From Bacillota bacterium (lineage in GTDB: Bacteria; Bacillota; UBA4882; UBA8346), in NCBI GenBank assembly GCA_023436305.1, contig JAEZJQ010000029.1:23910-87909 (forward strand): a stretch of DNA of 64,000 nucleotides. Direction: 5' to 3'. The notes under the pieces were generated by a model. The model saw only the letters and a list, made by a program, of their open reading frames with translations. It was not told the origin of the DNA and did no database searches. This document shows positions 1-10,200 of this stretch, in pieces. The translations under genes were made by a program, and so were the position numbers. Position 1 is the first letter of the stretch; each line of letters begins with the position of its first letter.

Positions 1-761
1 AATAAATCAAACCAGATTTCGGTCTTTTTCAAAGAAGCTTCCGCGGCTGTTAAGGCCAGTTTCTTTTCACGGATTTGATTGACAATCAAGCGGTATAACT
101 CCCGATAGTCATCAATATCCAGAGAGGGATACTCCGGGTATATCTCAATTTTTTCCACCAATTGTATACATAAATCTTGGATTGTTTTGAAGTCGTTATC
201 GTCAAAAAAAACCGCCGCTTCTTTGATAAAGCCGCCACTTCCCACAAAAAAGGCAAGTACCAGGTAACCGGTGAAATTTTCGGGAGACATTTCCGTAATA
301 TCATTATATTGTAACCGCATCAAGTAATTAATCAATGAGAACTTGAAAAAATCCAACCAAATATACTTGCGATGAATATTACCATCATTGCTTTCATTTA
401 CGATATTGCCACCAGTAAACCCCGGGATACAATCGGCGATTTTTTTGATTAAAAATAGCTCTTGCAGCAATACTCTCATTTCCGGATATTCCTCGGAAAA
501 TTCAACGGCTTCGTGATAAAACAGGTCCAATTGTTTTAATTCGTGGGAAGAAATTGGTTTGGAAAAACCCTGTAAATTACAAATACCATATGTGTAATTC
601 AAGCCGAGTTTGATTCGAAACGGCAGATCGGAAGCCAAAATTTTGTGCAAGAACTTCGCTTCCCTTTGATGTTTTCCGGTTTTTAACCGGGGGGAATATT
701 TATACTGTTCAACGCCCCAGATTCCCCAAAAACCGGATTTTAACTGGTTAAATAACATCAT
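1..761 (-). CDS. Hypothetical protein, partial (3' end beyond the window)
   Basis: The minus-strand frame is open from an ATG at 761 to the left edge, giving about 253 visible residues with no stop. The N-terminus reads MMLFNQLKSGFWGIWGVEQY. Its ATG overlaps the TGA of the upstream methyltransferase by one base (TGATG), so the two genes are probably translationally coupled. The visible protein is mostly helical, rich in Leu, Ile, Phe and acidic residues, without a signal peptide or a clear membrane segment. I do not recognise a family. Coupling to a SAM methyltransferase suggests a shared pathway, but the substrate is unknown. I am fairly sure it is a real gene because the frame is long, unbroken and coupled. 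Confidence 0.7.
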   Translation of the reverse strand, partial: MMLFNQLKSGFWGIWGVEQYKYSPRLKTGKHQREAKFLHKILASDLPFRIKLGLNYTYGICNLQGFSKPISSHELKQLDLFYHEAVEFSEEYPEMRVLLQELFLIKKIADCIPGFTGGNIVNESNDGNIHRKYIWLDFFKFSLINYLMRLQYNDITEMSPENFTGYLVLAFFVGSGGFIKEAAVFFDDNDFKTIQDLCIQLVEKIEIYPEYPSLDIDDYRELYRLIVNQIREKKLALTAAEASLKKTEIWFDL

Positions 762-2341
762 CAAACCACCTTTTGAGCGATATAGATTCCAATGTTCGTA
801 TTATAATGCAATTTATAGCCCAATTCCTTTAGTACCGGCGTCAATTCCTGGCTAAAATGACAATATTTCATCTCATATTCTTTGTTTTCAAGCAATTGAT
901 CCGAAATTGTTTGTTCAAATGGTTGCTCTCCAAAAATCCACCTGTGTTTTGCCGCCCGATGAGCGTCCATTGACATATGGGCCGGTATTGAAATAATCAC
1001 CGCGGTTACCGCCATCGGTCCCAAACTGTTGAAGTGTCGGATGAGCCGCTGTAAAAATTTGGCCGGTGATTCCTCAATATGCTCAAGGACATGATTGAGA
1101 AAAATACAATCGTAAAACGTATTAATTTCACTAAAATCACCGACTTTTGTAATTTTTACATCATGTTTAATCTCCGGAATCGTGATTTCATATCCTTCTC
1201 CGTAAATATCTAAAAAATCTTTCAATAGCCGTAAAAAAAGGCCGTCCCCGCATCCGATATCCGCCACTTTTCCACTAAAATGGATGTGTCTCAGATAATC
1301 AATCTCAAATCCGTAAATACTCGAAAATAGATCAATATGGGAATATAATGGGTGCTCCGGGTCCTGTATCGGAAAAAAATTATAATTATTTAAAATTCTT
1401 TTACAGCAGCGGATATATGTTTGATTAAATATGAATTGGTTATACTCAAAATCAGTTTTGACTTTCAGAACGTTTTTACTAATTTCCCGGGCGACCTGAA
1501 TTACATCTTGGTTATTACAGCCCAGCGCAATCAACTGACGGCGGAGATGAAAAAAACTGTCGCGGGAAACACCCTGGGCTTTAAATAAAGGGATAAATTC
1601 GCCATCCTTTTTTTCGACCAATACCCGGTCATAAAGATAGGTTACTTTAATGGAGAATTGCACCAACCTTTTTTGAAAACTGACATTGGTGGAAACTCCC
1701 AAAATTTTAGCCAAACAAATCAATTCTTCAAGACAATTTTTATTATCAAATCTTCCTTCGGGGAATAGTACCGAGATGATAAACCGGTCGGTCTTATTGT
1801 CAAAGGAAATTAAAATCGAAAGATCATACTTGGCATCGTATAAATCAATCAATTCGGAGAGTAGAAAAATCAGCAGTGATTTATACCAATAGATATAACA
1901 ATTTTCATTCTGAAGCCGGTTTTCGATTTTTAGATTTACGGAAGGTTTCAAACTCTTTTGGAGATCTTTGATGAACAACTCAATTGAAAAGGCCTCAAGG
2001 TATTGACAAAGAGTAGCGGAATTCCGATTTTGGATTAAAAAAGCGGATAATTTAATTTTATTCAACATTGTGTAAAAATTCACCGAGTTGTTATAAGTCG
2101 AGAGAAACAGCAATGATTTCCCGATATTGGATAAGTTTTTGTCAAAATAAAACGCTTTTATCCTTTCAGACTTCCAGAAATTAAGTTTGGTGAGCGTTAC
2201 GGAGGAAAACACTCCGTTAAGCAAATTATTCGCGAATTTATCGATTCCCAAACTATTTTTTACCGATAAAAAAGAGTCTTTGTTTTGCAGTATTACACTC
2301 AGGATTGACAAGCATATCCCCCCTAAAATTCTTTTACACAT
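761..2341 (-). CDS. Class I SAM-dependent methyltransferase with long N-terminal extension
   Basis: The C-terminal part (about residues 335-526) is a Rossmann methyltransferase. It shows the SAM-binding motif VADIGCGDGLFLRLL near residue 350 and a downstream FLNHVLEHIEE motif, as in Methyltransf_11/25-like enzymes. The N-terminal ~330 residues are not a methyltransferase. Part of that region (roughly 130-240) alternates strands and helices in a way that recalls a degenerate histidine-kinase-type ATPase fold, but this is only an impression. Start: the ATG at 2341 has a poor ribosome binding site, whereas a TTG at 2311 lies 6 bases after AGGGGGG and may be the true start (516 aa). It is coupled to the downstream hypothetical gene. 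The methyl acceptor cannot be told from sequence. Confidence 0.8.
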   Translation of the reverse strand: MCKRILGGICLSILSVILQNKDSFLSVKNSLGIDKFANNLLNGVFSSVTLTKLNFWKSERIKAFYFDKNLSNIGKSLLFLSTYNNSVNFYTMLNKIKLSAFLIQNRNSATLCQYLEAFSIELFIKDLQKSLKPSVNLKIENRLQNENCYIYWYKSLLIFLLSELIDLYDAKYDLSILISFDNKTDRFIISVLFPEGRFDNKNCLEELICLAKILGVSTNVSFQKRLVQFSIKVTYLYDRVLVEKKDGEFIPLFKAQGVSRDSFFHLRRQLIALGCNNQDVIQVAREISKNVLKVKTDFEYNQFIFNQTYIRCCKRILNNYNFFPIQDPEHPLYSHIDLFSSIYGFEIDYLRHIHFSGKVADIGCGDGLFLRLLKDFLDIYGEGYEITIPEIKHDVKITKVGDFSEINTFYDCIFLNHVLEHIEESPAKFLQRLIRHFNSLGPMAVTAVIISIPAHMSMDAHRAAKHRWIFGEQPFEQTISDQLLENKEYEMKYCHFSQELTPVLKELGYKLHYNTNIGIYIAQKVV

Positions 2342-2754
2342 CCAAAAACGCCGCTATCTTTTTTAATTCCGAGATAGTTGCGACAGTATCATCAAAATTT
2401 CAGCTTAACTTCCTCAAGGCTTCAGCCGAAGTTAAACTTCAAAAACCTTAATTGCTCCATGAATCCGGGAATTAATGACGTGTACTGTGCTGGATGTGCT
2501 TAGCGGTGTTGTTGTTTTTCCAGATAATGGTGTTGGCAAGAATTTCGGAGAGTTTTATTTCTTCAACGGTAAAAAATGTGGATGCAAACAATTTCAGAAA
2601 GCAGCGTCTATCTTATCAATATTTAATATTTATTAATATATTAAAAAATTGACTATTGAATTGTATATCAAAATAGTCTGTCTGTCAAGCTCAAAAACTC
2701 GAAAATTTCTTTTCGAAGTGACTCGACGGAAATACTTTGATCATAAAATTTTGT
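2342..2754. other. Intergenic region without a recognised gene
   Basis: This 413-base stretch is AT-rich. It contains an imperfect inverted repeat at about 2404-2434 (TTAACTTC / GAAGTTAA) and a short minus-strand open stretch at about 2478-2620 with no start codon or ribosome binding site. The latter might be a relic of a lost gene. A terminator-like hairpin lies at its right end. Confidence 0.4.
2692..2716 (-). terminator. Probable weak Rho-independent terminator after the GH6 gene
   Basis: On the minus strand a perfect 7-bp stem (TCGAAAA / TTTTCGA) with a 4-base loop is followed by GTTTTT. It sits about 40 bases after the stop of the GH6 gene. The stem is AT-rich, so it would be weak. Confidence 0.45.
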
Positions 2755-3600
2755 TCACATTCCAACTAAGCTTTTTATAAACGTACCAGCTGGCGCCACC
2801 CTGCCATCGGATTCTCCCGGCGGTTTAATCCAAAGAAAGGCCAAACAGTTTGGATTTTTAGTGTGAAATGAGGGAAAAATACCGATCTTAATTCCTTCCG
2901 GATCATAAATATCGGGATATCGGGGCGAACGCCCTCCATTCCGGGATGTATCAATGAGATATTTTTTCCCGATAAAGGATTGGATAATTGAGTCCGCATA
3001 TTGGATACAGGTTTGAGTTGGATAAAACGATGATACGTTCACCGAAAAACCGTCAGCAAAGTGAATACCGGCTTTCCTTAAGCGCTTGACTACCTCCTTT
3101 GGGGCCAACCAGGCGGGATTTCCGGCATCGATGAATATTTTGGCGTTTCTACATTTTTGGCGATAGACTTTCACCGCGATTTTCATCAACTCATAATCCG
3201 GATCTTCAAAACACAGTTCATCCGGTTCGATAATGACAATCACCGGTTTATTTCCGATAATTTGTGCAATCCGGTGAACCGCCGAAGTATAAGCAGCGGA
3301 ATCGGCGGAACCGCCCCTGGAATATCCTCCCCGGTCACGATTGGGAATTAAATATTGAACGGCCAGATAATATGCTTTATCCGCCGCGGGGATCTTTAAT
3401 AACCGCTGTAAATATTGCAATGCATCGGTATCATTAAATATCCATAAGGCGCTTGGCTCTCCATAATAATTTACGGATTGGGAATCAATGTTTTTCACAA
3501 TTGAGTAATTTTGACCATCTTCCGAACCGTCCCCCTGGAAAAGCACCATTATCCCACCCAATAGAATGATCATTAAAACCAATTGTTTTTTGGCGTTCAT
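2755..3600 (-). CDS. Glycoside hydrolase family 6 (endoglucanase/cellobiohydrolase), membrane-anchored
   Basis: GH6 enzymes are inverting beta-1,4-glucanases. The 281-aa product shows the family's conserved blocks in order: VIVIIEPDEL (catalytic Asp region) near residue 120, IFIDAGNPAWL near 155, FSVNVSSFYPT near 190, YLIDTSRNG near 215, and the C-terminal block FLWIKPPGESDG near 260. The N-terminus has a hydrophobic segment (about residues 7-21) that could be a signal peptide or anchor, so the enzyme is probably exported. At ~280 aa it is at the short end of the family and carries no carbohydrate-binding module. The ATG is preceded by GGAGTTGAA. It stands alone; plant-polymer breakdown is a plausible role but the substrate is not proven. 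Confidence 0.9.
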   Translation of the reverse strand: MNAKKQLVLMIILLGGIMVLFQGDGSEDGQNYSIVKNIDSQSVNYYGEPSALWIFNDTDALQYLQRLLKIPAADKAYYLAVQYLIPNRDRGGYSRGGSADSAAYTSAVHRIAQIIGNKPVIVIIEPDELCFEDPDYELMKIAVKVYRQKCRNAKIFIDAGNPAWLAPKEVVKRLRKAGIHFADGFSVNVSSFYPTQTCIQYADSIIQSFIGKKYLIDTSRNGGRSPRYPDIYDPEGIKIGIFPSFHTKNPNCLAFLWIKPPGESDGRVAPAGTFIKSLVGM

Positions 3601-3650
3601 TTCAACTCCAAAATTCCGTTTAAATTTTGTAGGAAGAAACTATTGCTGCT

Positions 3651-3743
3651 CTAACATTCTGTGCGGATAATGGATTACAATATACGCGAATAAAACATAT
3701 CGTGGTTATCAGTAAAAAAAGTGTTACTCGCACATACTCCTAT
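3651..3743 (-). mobile_element. MITE-like repeat, divergent short copy 1
   Basis: The ends CTAACATTCTGTGCGG and GTTACTCGCACATACTCCTA match the terminal inverted repeats of the three better copies. The interior has diverged and the element is about 20 bases shorter. It has no coding capacity. Confidence 0.6.
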
Positions 3744-3866
3744 CAACAATCCGCCTTATTATAACATACCGACGGATACTTTTAAAGGCTCTAAGTTGCA
3801 CTATTTATATTAATAATAATTTTAATTATATTTAAAAATAATTTAACAGGATGATTAAACCGGGTC

Positions 3867-3982
3867 CCGAGATTCCGTGCGGGTAATTGATTTTCGAAGC
3901 GATTAAGTATTAAGTGACATATTCTAATACAATGTATAGTGGTTTTAAGTTATTAAAAATTATTACCCGCACAGACTCCTAG
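3867..3982 (-). mobile_element. MITE-like repeat, copy 2
   Basis: Read on the minus strand this is nearly the same sequence as the copies at 59253 and 62189. It begins CTAGGAGTCTGTGCGGGTAA, has the internal block GAATATGTCACTTAATACTT and ends in a mirror-image terminus that here has several substitutions. It is non-coding and about 116 bp, with terminal inverted repeats of about 20 bp. Confidence 0.8.
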
Positions 3983-4240
3983 CTAAAAAATTGATTTTAG
4001 TGAAGGTTTTTAATCATGGCAAAGTTAAGATTTACTTTAATTAAGCCGATAGTAAAAAAAGATATTTATTTTGAATATTTTCTTCGAAGGGGGGCTTTTT
4101 TTAAAGATAGTTAATTGTCTTCAGGGCATTGTGATTATAAATAACAATCTTAATTTTTTATTCTGTACGGTAAACTATTCGATATATTTTAATTCTGTTT
4201 TGAGACGAATATCGATAACTTTACAAAGGAGTAATCTGAT

Positions 4241-7200
4241 TTGGGAACCGAAAACATTTCAATTAATCTGGAATTGTACAATTACGCCCGTGAATTGGCC
4301 CTCCAGCATCAAACCATCGGTACTTCACGAAAAGCAACGCTCAAAGGGAAATTAAATGATGAAGTAAGAAAACTAAACCACTTCTATGACGAATACCGGA
4401 CCGACTTAAAATCAAAATTGAATATTCCCTCGGCCGGTGAATGGCTCATCGATAATTTGTATCTAATCAATGAGCAAGCCGCTTTCGTGTGCCGGAATTT
4501 TCCAGCCAGTTATTACTCGCGATTGCCGGTATTGACTTTGGGACCGGCGCGCGGTACCCGGAGAATATATGCCATTATCATTGCGCTGCTTGATTATTCA
4601 GGCGGCCATTGCGATCTGAAATCACTGGTCAGTTTTCTGGAGGCTTATCAAGAAGTTCAACCACTGACCATGGGAGAGTTGTGGGCCGTACCTTTGTTGC
4701 TCCGGGCTGCCATTATCAACAAATTATGCCGTATCTTCGAAGAAATCAATCAGCAGGCATTGCCCAAAAGCCAAATCAAGATTTTCGTGAAAGATGTCAT
4801 TCCGTTTTTAAAGGTCAACCTCTCTGAAAAAATACACTATATCATCTCCCGGATAGAAAAAAAACTGGATTTAACCAATCCCCTGGTGTTGGTCCATCTG
4901 ACTCATTACTTGCGTGAACATATTGAATCCTTGCCGTTGTTGCGCTGGTTGGAGGCCCGAACCGCCACCCAGAACCTTTCTCTGCCACGTCTGGTTGAGC
5001 AGGAAAGCGCCAAACAAGCTCAATACCGGGTAACCGTTGGACAATTGTTCACCAGTCTTCATGAAATCACTAGCACTATCTGGGAGCATTATTTTGAGGA
5101 ATTGAGTCTGGTGGAGAAATATCTCCGCCAAGATCCGGCGGAAGTATATCCCAAAATGGATTTTGCCAGCCGGGATTATACCCGGCATATTTTGGAGAAA
5201 ATCGCCAAAAGCTGGCGGTTGCCTGAAGTCGCCATCGCCCAGCAAGTCTTATCATTAGCGTCCAAAGCAACCACCGATAACGATAATATTCTTGAAAAAC
5301 ATGTCGGCTATTATTTGATCAGTTCTGGCCGTAAGGATCTAGCTCAAAGCTTCGGTGAAAAATCCCGGATCTGTTGCCATCCTCGGGAAAAGCTGACCGA
5401 ACATCCGAATGCGGTTTATTTTTCAACCCTATTTCTTTTGATGGGATTATTCCTGGCTTCGTTACTGCTTCTATTTGATTCGTTGCAACTATTCAATGGA
5501 TGGCAGCTGCTTTTCCTATCCATCCTATTGTCCATACCCGCCGGAGAATGGTCATTACGGCAATTGCATTGGATTTTAACGTATATCTTCCCGCCATGTT
5601 TCCTGCCGAAATTGGAGTTTATCGATGGCGTTCCCTCGGAACATTCGACCATTGTGGTGATTCCCGCGCTGCTGTCCAGTCCCGCCGGCGCTCAAGAATT
5701 AATCCACAAACTGGAGATTTATCATTTGGCCAATCCCGATCCTCATATTTATTTTGCTTTATTAACCGATTTCACCGACGCCCCCCAGGAGGAAATGCCC
5801 AATGATGCCGAGATAATTGACGCAGCTTTCAAAGGAATCGCTGAATTAAACACCCGTTATCCGCATCCATCGGCTTCCTTTTTCTCATTGTTACACCGGC
5901 GGCGGCAATGGAACCCCGCCGAACAAAAATGGATGGGTTGGGAGCGTAAGCGGGGCAAGTTGATGGAGTTTAATGCCCTGGTGACAGGGAATAATAATAC
6001 CAGTTTTTCGATTTTTTCCGGTGATCTTTCCATTTTAAAAGCCATCCGCTATGTGATCACCTTGGACGCGGATACGCAACTGCCGCGCGACGCCGCTGTT
6101 CGTTTAATCGGCGCCATGGCCCATCCCTTGAATAATCCGGTACTGAATGAGAAGAAAAACAAAGTCATCCGGGGCTACGGCCTATTGCAACCCCGCATCG
6201 GGATCAGCAATGAAAGTATTAACCAGTCATTTTTCGCTCTCCTGTTCGGTGGAAAAGCCGGTATTGACGTTTATAGCAGCGCGGTTTCCGACCCGTATCA
6301 AGATCTGTTCCAACATGGCATTTTTACCGGGAAAGGAATCTATGATGTAAAGGTCATGCATCATATCCTCTACAAACGGATTCCCGAAAATTCCGTATTA
6401 AGCCACGACTTGCTGGAAGGTGGGTTTGTAAATTCGGGACTGGTTACGGATATCGAATTAATTGATGATTTTCCATCCAACTATCTAAGCAGTCTGTCCC
6501 GGACACACCGTTGGGTACGGGGCGATTGGCAGCTTATCCCCTGGTTGGCTCCGCGTACCCCGAATCAAAAAGGGAAAAAAGCGCCCGTTCGCTTGCCGTT
6601 GGTTACCCGCTGGCAAATGATTGATAATATGCGGCGCAGTTTGCACGGGCCGGCCTTATTCTTTCTCATTTGGCTTGGATTTGCGGCGTTCAATTTGAAG
6701 ACGCCCAGGCTAAACATTCCGTTACTATTGGTCCTCCTGATTTCCGGGATTAATTTTCTTACGAATTTTATTCAAGGACTGAGAAACGGCACGGGCTTCC
6801 ATGAATCTCTGTCCAGAATGGCCTTTAATTTACTGGTTCTCCCTTATCATTCCATTGTAATGCTGGATGCTATCGGCCGTACCCTCTATCGGATGTTATT
6901 CTCACGAAAACGCCTTTTGGAATGGGTTACCGCCGCCGATGAGACCAACCGCGCTCCCAAGACACTCTTTGGCTTCTGGAGGCGGATGCTTAAGGGCCAA
7001 TTGTTGGTGGTTGTTTCCGGGTTCCTGCTATGGCTAACAATTCCCCAATCCACGCCACTGGCCTTAACAGTAACCATCCTCTGGCTGGCAGCGCCGGTGG
7101 TTGTCTATTACACCAGCTTACCGATACGGCGCCGTACTTCGCGGTTAAATGATGATGATTTAATTTATTTGCGGAATATCGGCCGCCGTACCTGGCACTT

Positions 7201-10200
7201 TTTTGAGACAACGGTTACCGAGGCGGAACATTGGCTTCCACCCGATAATTTGCAGATCGATCCCCCCAACGGTATCGCCCACCGGACTTCACCGACCAAT
7301 ATCGGACTGTATCTGGCGGCGGTTATTAACGCCCGGGATTTCGGCTATATTACCACCTCCGGGATGCTGGATCGGATCGAAAAAACCTTGGCTACAATGG
7401 ATGCTTTACCACGCTGGCAAGGGCATTTCTACAATTGGTATGATACCGTCTCCCTAGCGCCTTTAGCACCCTTATATGTATCCACGGTGGACAGTGGTAA
7501 TTTGGTGGCTTATTTGATAACCGTAAGGCAAGCCATTTCTGGGTACCTGGAACGCTCCCTGGCCGATAACCATCTAATCCAGGGATTGCTGGATACGGTG
7601 AGCTGGGAATTATTTGATAATGATGAATTTGAGGATCAGCTTGAAGGAATTATCCGTGCGCTGAAAACCGAGTTAAACCGCCCATTTTCATTAATCCGGT
7701 GGTATGGGGTGTTAAAAGAATTGGCCGTTGTTCTCGGGGGAACCGTCCATTGCGCCAAAGCTATCCAAGATCAGCTTCAAGAGTTCGACCAATTTTTCGG
7801 CTGGTTATTGGGAATGGATAAAATCCAAGATTCCGATATGGTTGCCCAATTCTCTGTTTTATATGGGCTTGAGGCGGCTCCGGCCGGTATAAAAGCGGAA
7901 CGAATCATTAGCTTATCCGAAATAATCAATATCAGCGAAGGATTGTTTATTGCGATTGCGGATAATATCAATGAAAATAGCGATAACCCGTTCGAAAAGT
8001 ATTTCGAATACCTGGTGGAATCTCACGCACACGCGGATAACATGCGGCAAAGAGGAAAACAGTTATTAAAACGGCTCGATGCATTAATTCATAATCATAA
8101 TTTTTCCTCATTGTATGATATTAAACGCCGGTTATTCACCATCGGTTATAATGTAACCACCAAACAACTGGATTCGTCTTATTACAATTTACTGGCTTCC
8201 GAGGCCCGTCAGGCAAGTTTTGTGGCCATTGCCCTGGGGCAAATTCCTACCCAACATTGGTTTGCCATGGGACGCACCATGTCTTTGGTTCAGGGGAACC
8301 CCACCTTAATTTCCTGGAGCGGTACCATGTTTGAGTATTTAATGCCGCTATTATTAATGCCGGTTCACCCCAACACGCTCTGGGAAAAAACTTATGAAAT
8401 GGTGGTAAAACGCCAAATTTCATATGCCAAAAAATTGAATATGCCCTGGGGAATTTCCGAATCCGGTTACAACGCCCACGATTTTAATCTGAACTACCAG
8501 TACCGGGCTTTTGGAGTACCCGGATTGGGTTTGAAGCAAGGCCTGGAAAACGATCGGGTCATTGCGCCGTATGCCACCGTGTTGGCGACGATGGTCCTAC
8601 CCCGCCAGACATTGGCTAACTTCCAAACGTTAGAAAGTTATGGCGCTTTATCCGGATATGGTTTCTATGAGGCTTTGGATTTTACCCCGGACCGTTTGCC
8701 GGCCAATGTCCGCTATACCACCATTAAAAGCCATATGGCTCACCATCAGGGTATGATCTTCCTTTCCATCGGAAATCTGGTTTTCAATAATCAAATGCAC
8801 CGGCGCTTCATGTCTGATCCCCAAATTGAAGCGGCGGAACCGTTATTGCGCGAAAAAGCCCCGGTACGTCCGCTTACGATTGCATCCAAGGCGCCGCAAT
8901 TGATTGCCGTCCGGGCCAAACACAACGAGGGTTCTGATCTTAAGCAATATTACAGCATTGATACCATTTTACCCGAAGCCCGGTTCCTATCGAATGGCAA
9001 TTATCAAGTGATGGTTTCCAATAACGGCGGCGGTTTCAGCCGTTGGGGCAAACTTTATCTGACCCGGTGGAACGAAGATCCGGTTCAAAACTCCTCAGGT
9101 TCATTTTTCTATATCCGGAATCTGAGCGATAACCAGCACTGGTCTCCAACCTACCTGCCCTGCCGGATAACGGCCGACGACGCGGCCATGAGCTATTCGT
9201 TGGAGAAAATCAGGTTTACCCGGACGGACGGTTCCATTCATACTTCGCTGGAGGTTTTTGTATCTCATGAGTTTGATGCCGAACTCCGGTTATTTAAGTT
9301 TTCCAATCACGGGGATACGTCGTGCACTTTGGAAATCACCAGTTTACTCGAACCGGTGCTGGCCACATTCGAGGAATTTCATGCTCACCCCGCATACAAC
9401 CGAATGTTCCTGGAGACCGAAGCGGTTTCTCAAGAGAACGCTTTACTGGCCCAACGCCGCTCTGATTCCCCGGGGAATAATAACAACCCCTGGCTAATCC
9501 ACGCGGTCCACGGCGATGATTCCACCATCGGAGTAGTGGAATATGAGACGGATCGTTCCCGCTTCTGGGGGTTTGAACGGGCCATGGATTTGCCCCTGGC
9601 CATCCAGGCGAACCATAATTTATCCGGTACCACCGGTACGGTCATCGATCCGGTGCTCAGTTTACGCCGCCGGATCCACCTGGAACCCGGAAAATCCGGC
9701 CGATTGTTGTTTATCACCGGAATCGCCCCCACCCGTGAGCAGGCTTTAGAAATCTCCCAGAAATTGCGTTATCCATTCCAATGGTTCCGGGTCATCGACT
9801 TAACCTGGACCCATGTCCGTCTGGAACTGAAGAATTTAAATTACACGCCGCAACAAGTCAACCTTTTCCAATGGATGGCGTCCCAAATCTTTTATTTTAA
9901 TCCATACCGGCAAAAACGGATGGACAATGTGATTAAAAATACCCAAGGCCAGTCCGCCTTATGGCGCCATGGTATATCCGGTGACATGCCCATCGTTTTG
10001 GTTACAATTTCGGATATCAACGGTTTGGATTTGGCGGCAAACATGCTGCAAGCCTATAATTACTGGCGGCTGAAAGGGCTGTCCATCGATCTGGTGATCC
10101 TGGACGCCTCGGGGAATGACGGCTATGAAAAACCTTTACAGGACGCTTTGCAAGGCCTTATAGAAAACTATCGGAGTTGTGTGGAATCCAATCAGCCGGG

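Larger units (their letters stand above)
3601..4240. other. Long AT-rich spacer with two repeat copies
   Basis: No convincing gene lies between the GH6 gene and the glucan synthase gene, which are transcribed away from each other, so promoters for both must lie here. Two copies of the ~116-bp inverted-terminal repeat family lie at 3651-3743 and 3867-3982. A 32-codon plus-strand reading frame beginning at 4017 lacks a ribosome binding site and was not called. Confidence 0.6.

Noticed and set aside
86..304. 72-codon minus-strand frame at the left edge
   Set aside because: It lies in another frame of the longer, coupled partial gene 1-761.
2478..2620. Possible short gene or transposase fragment on the minus strand
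   Set aside because: About 42 codons without a start codon or ribosome binding site, and no motif I could recognise.
4071..4355. 94-codon plus-strand frame before the glucan synthase gene
   Set aside because: No ribosome binding site, and it overlaps the well-supported TTG start of the glucan synthase gene.
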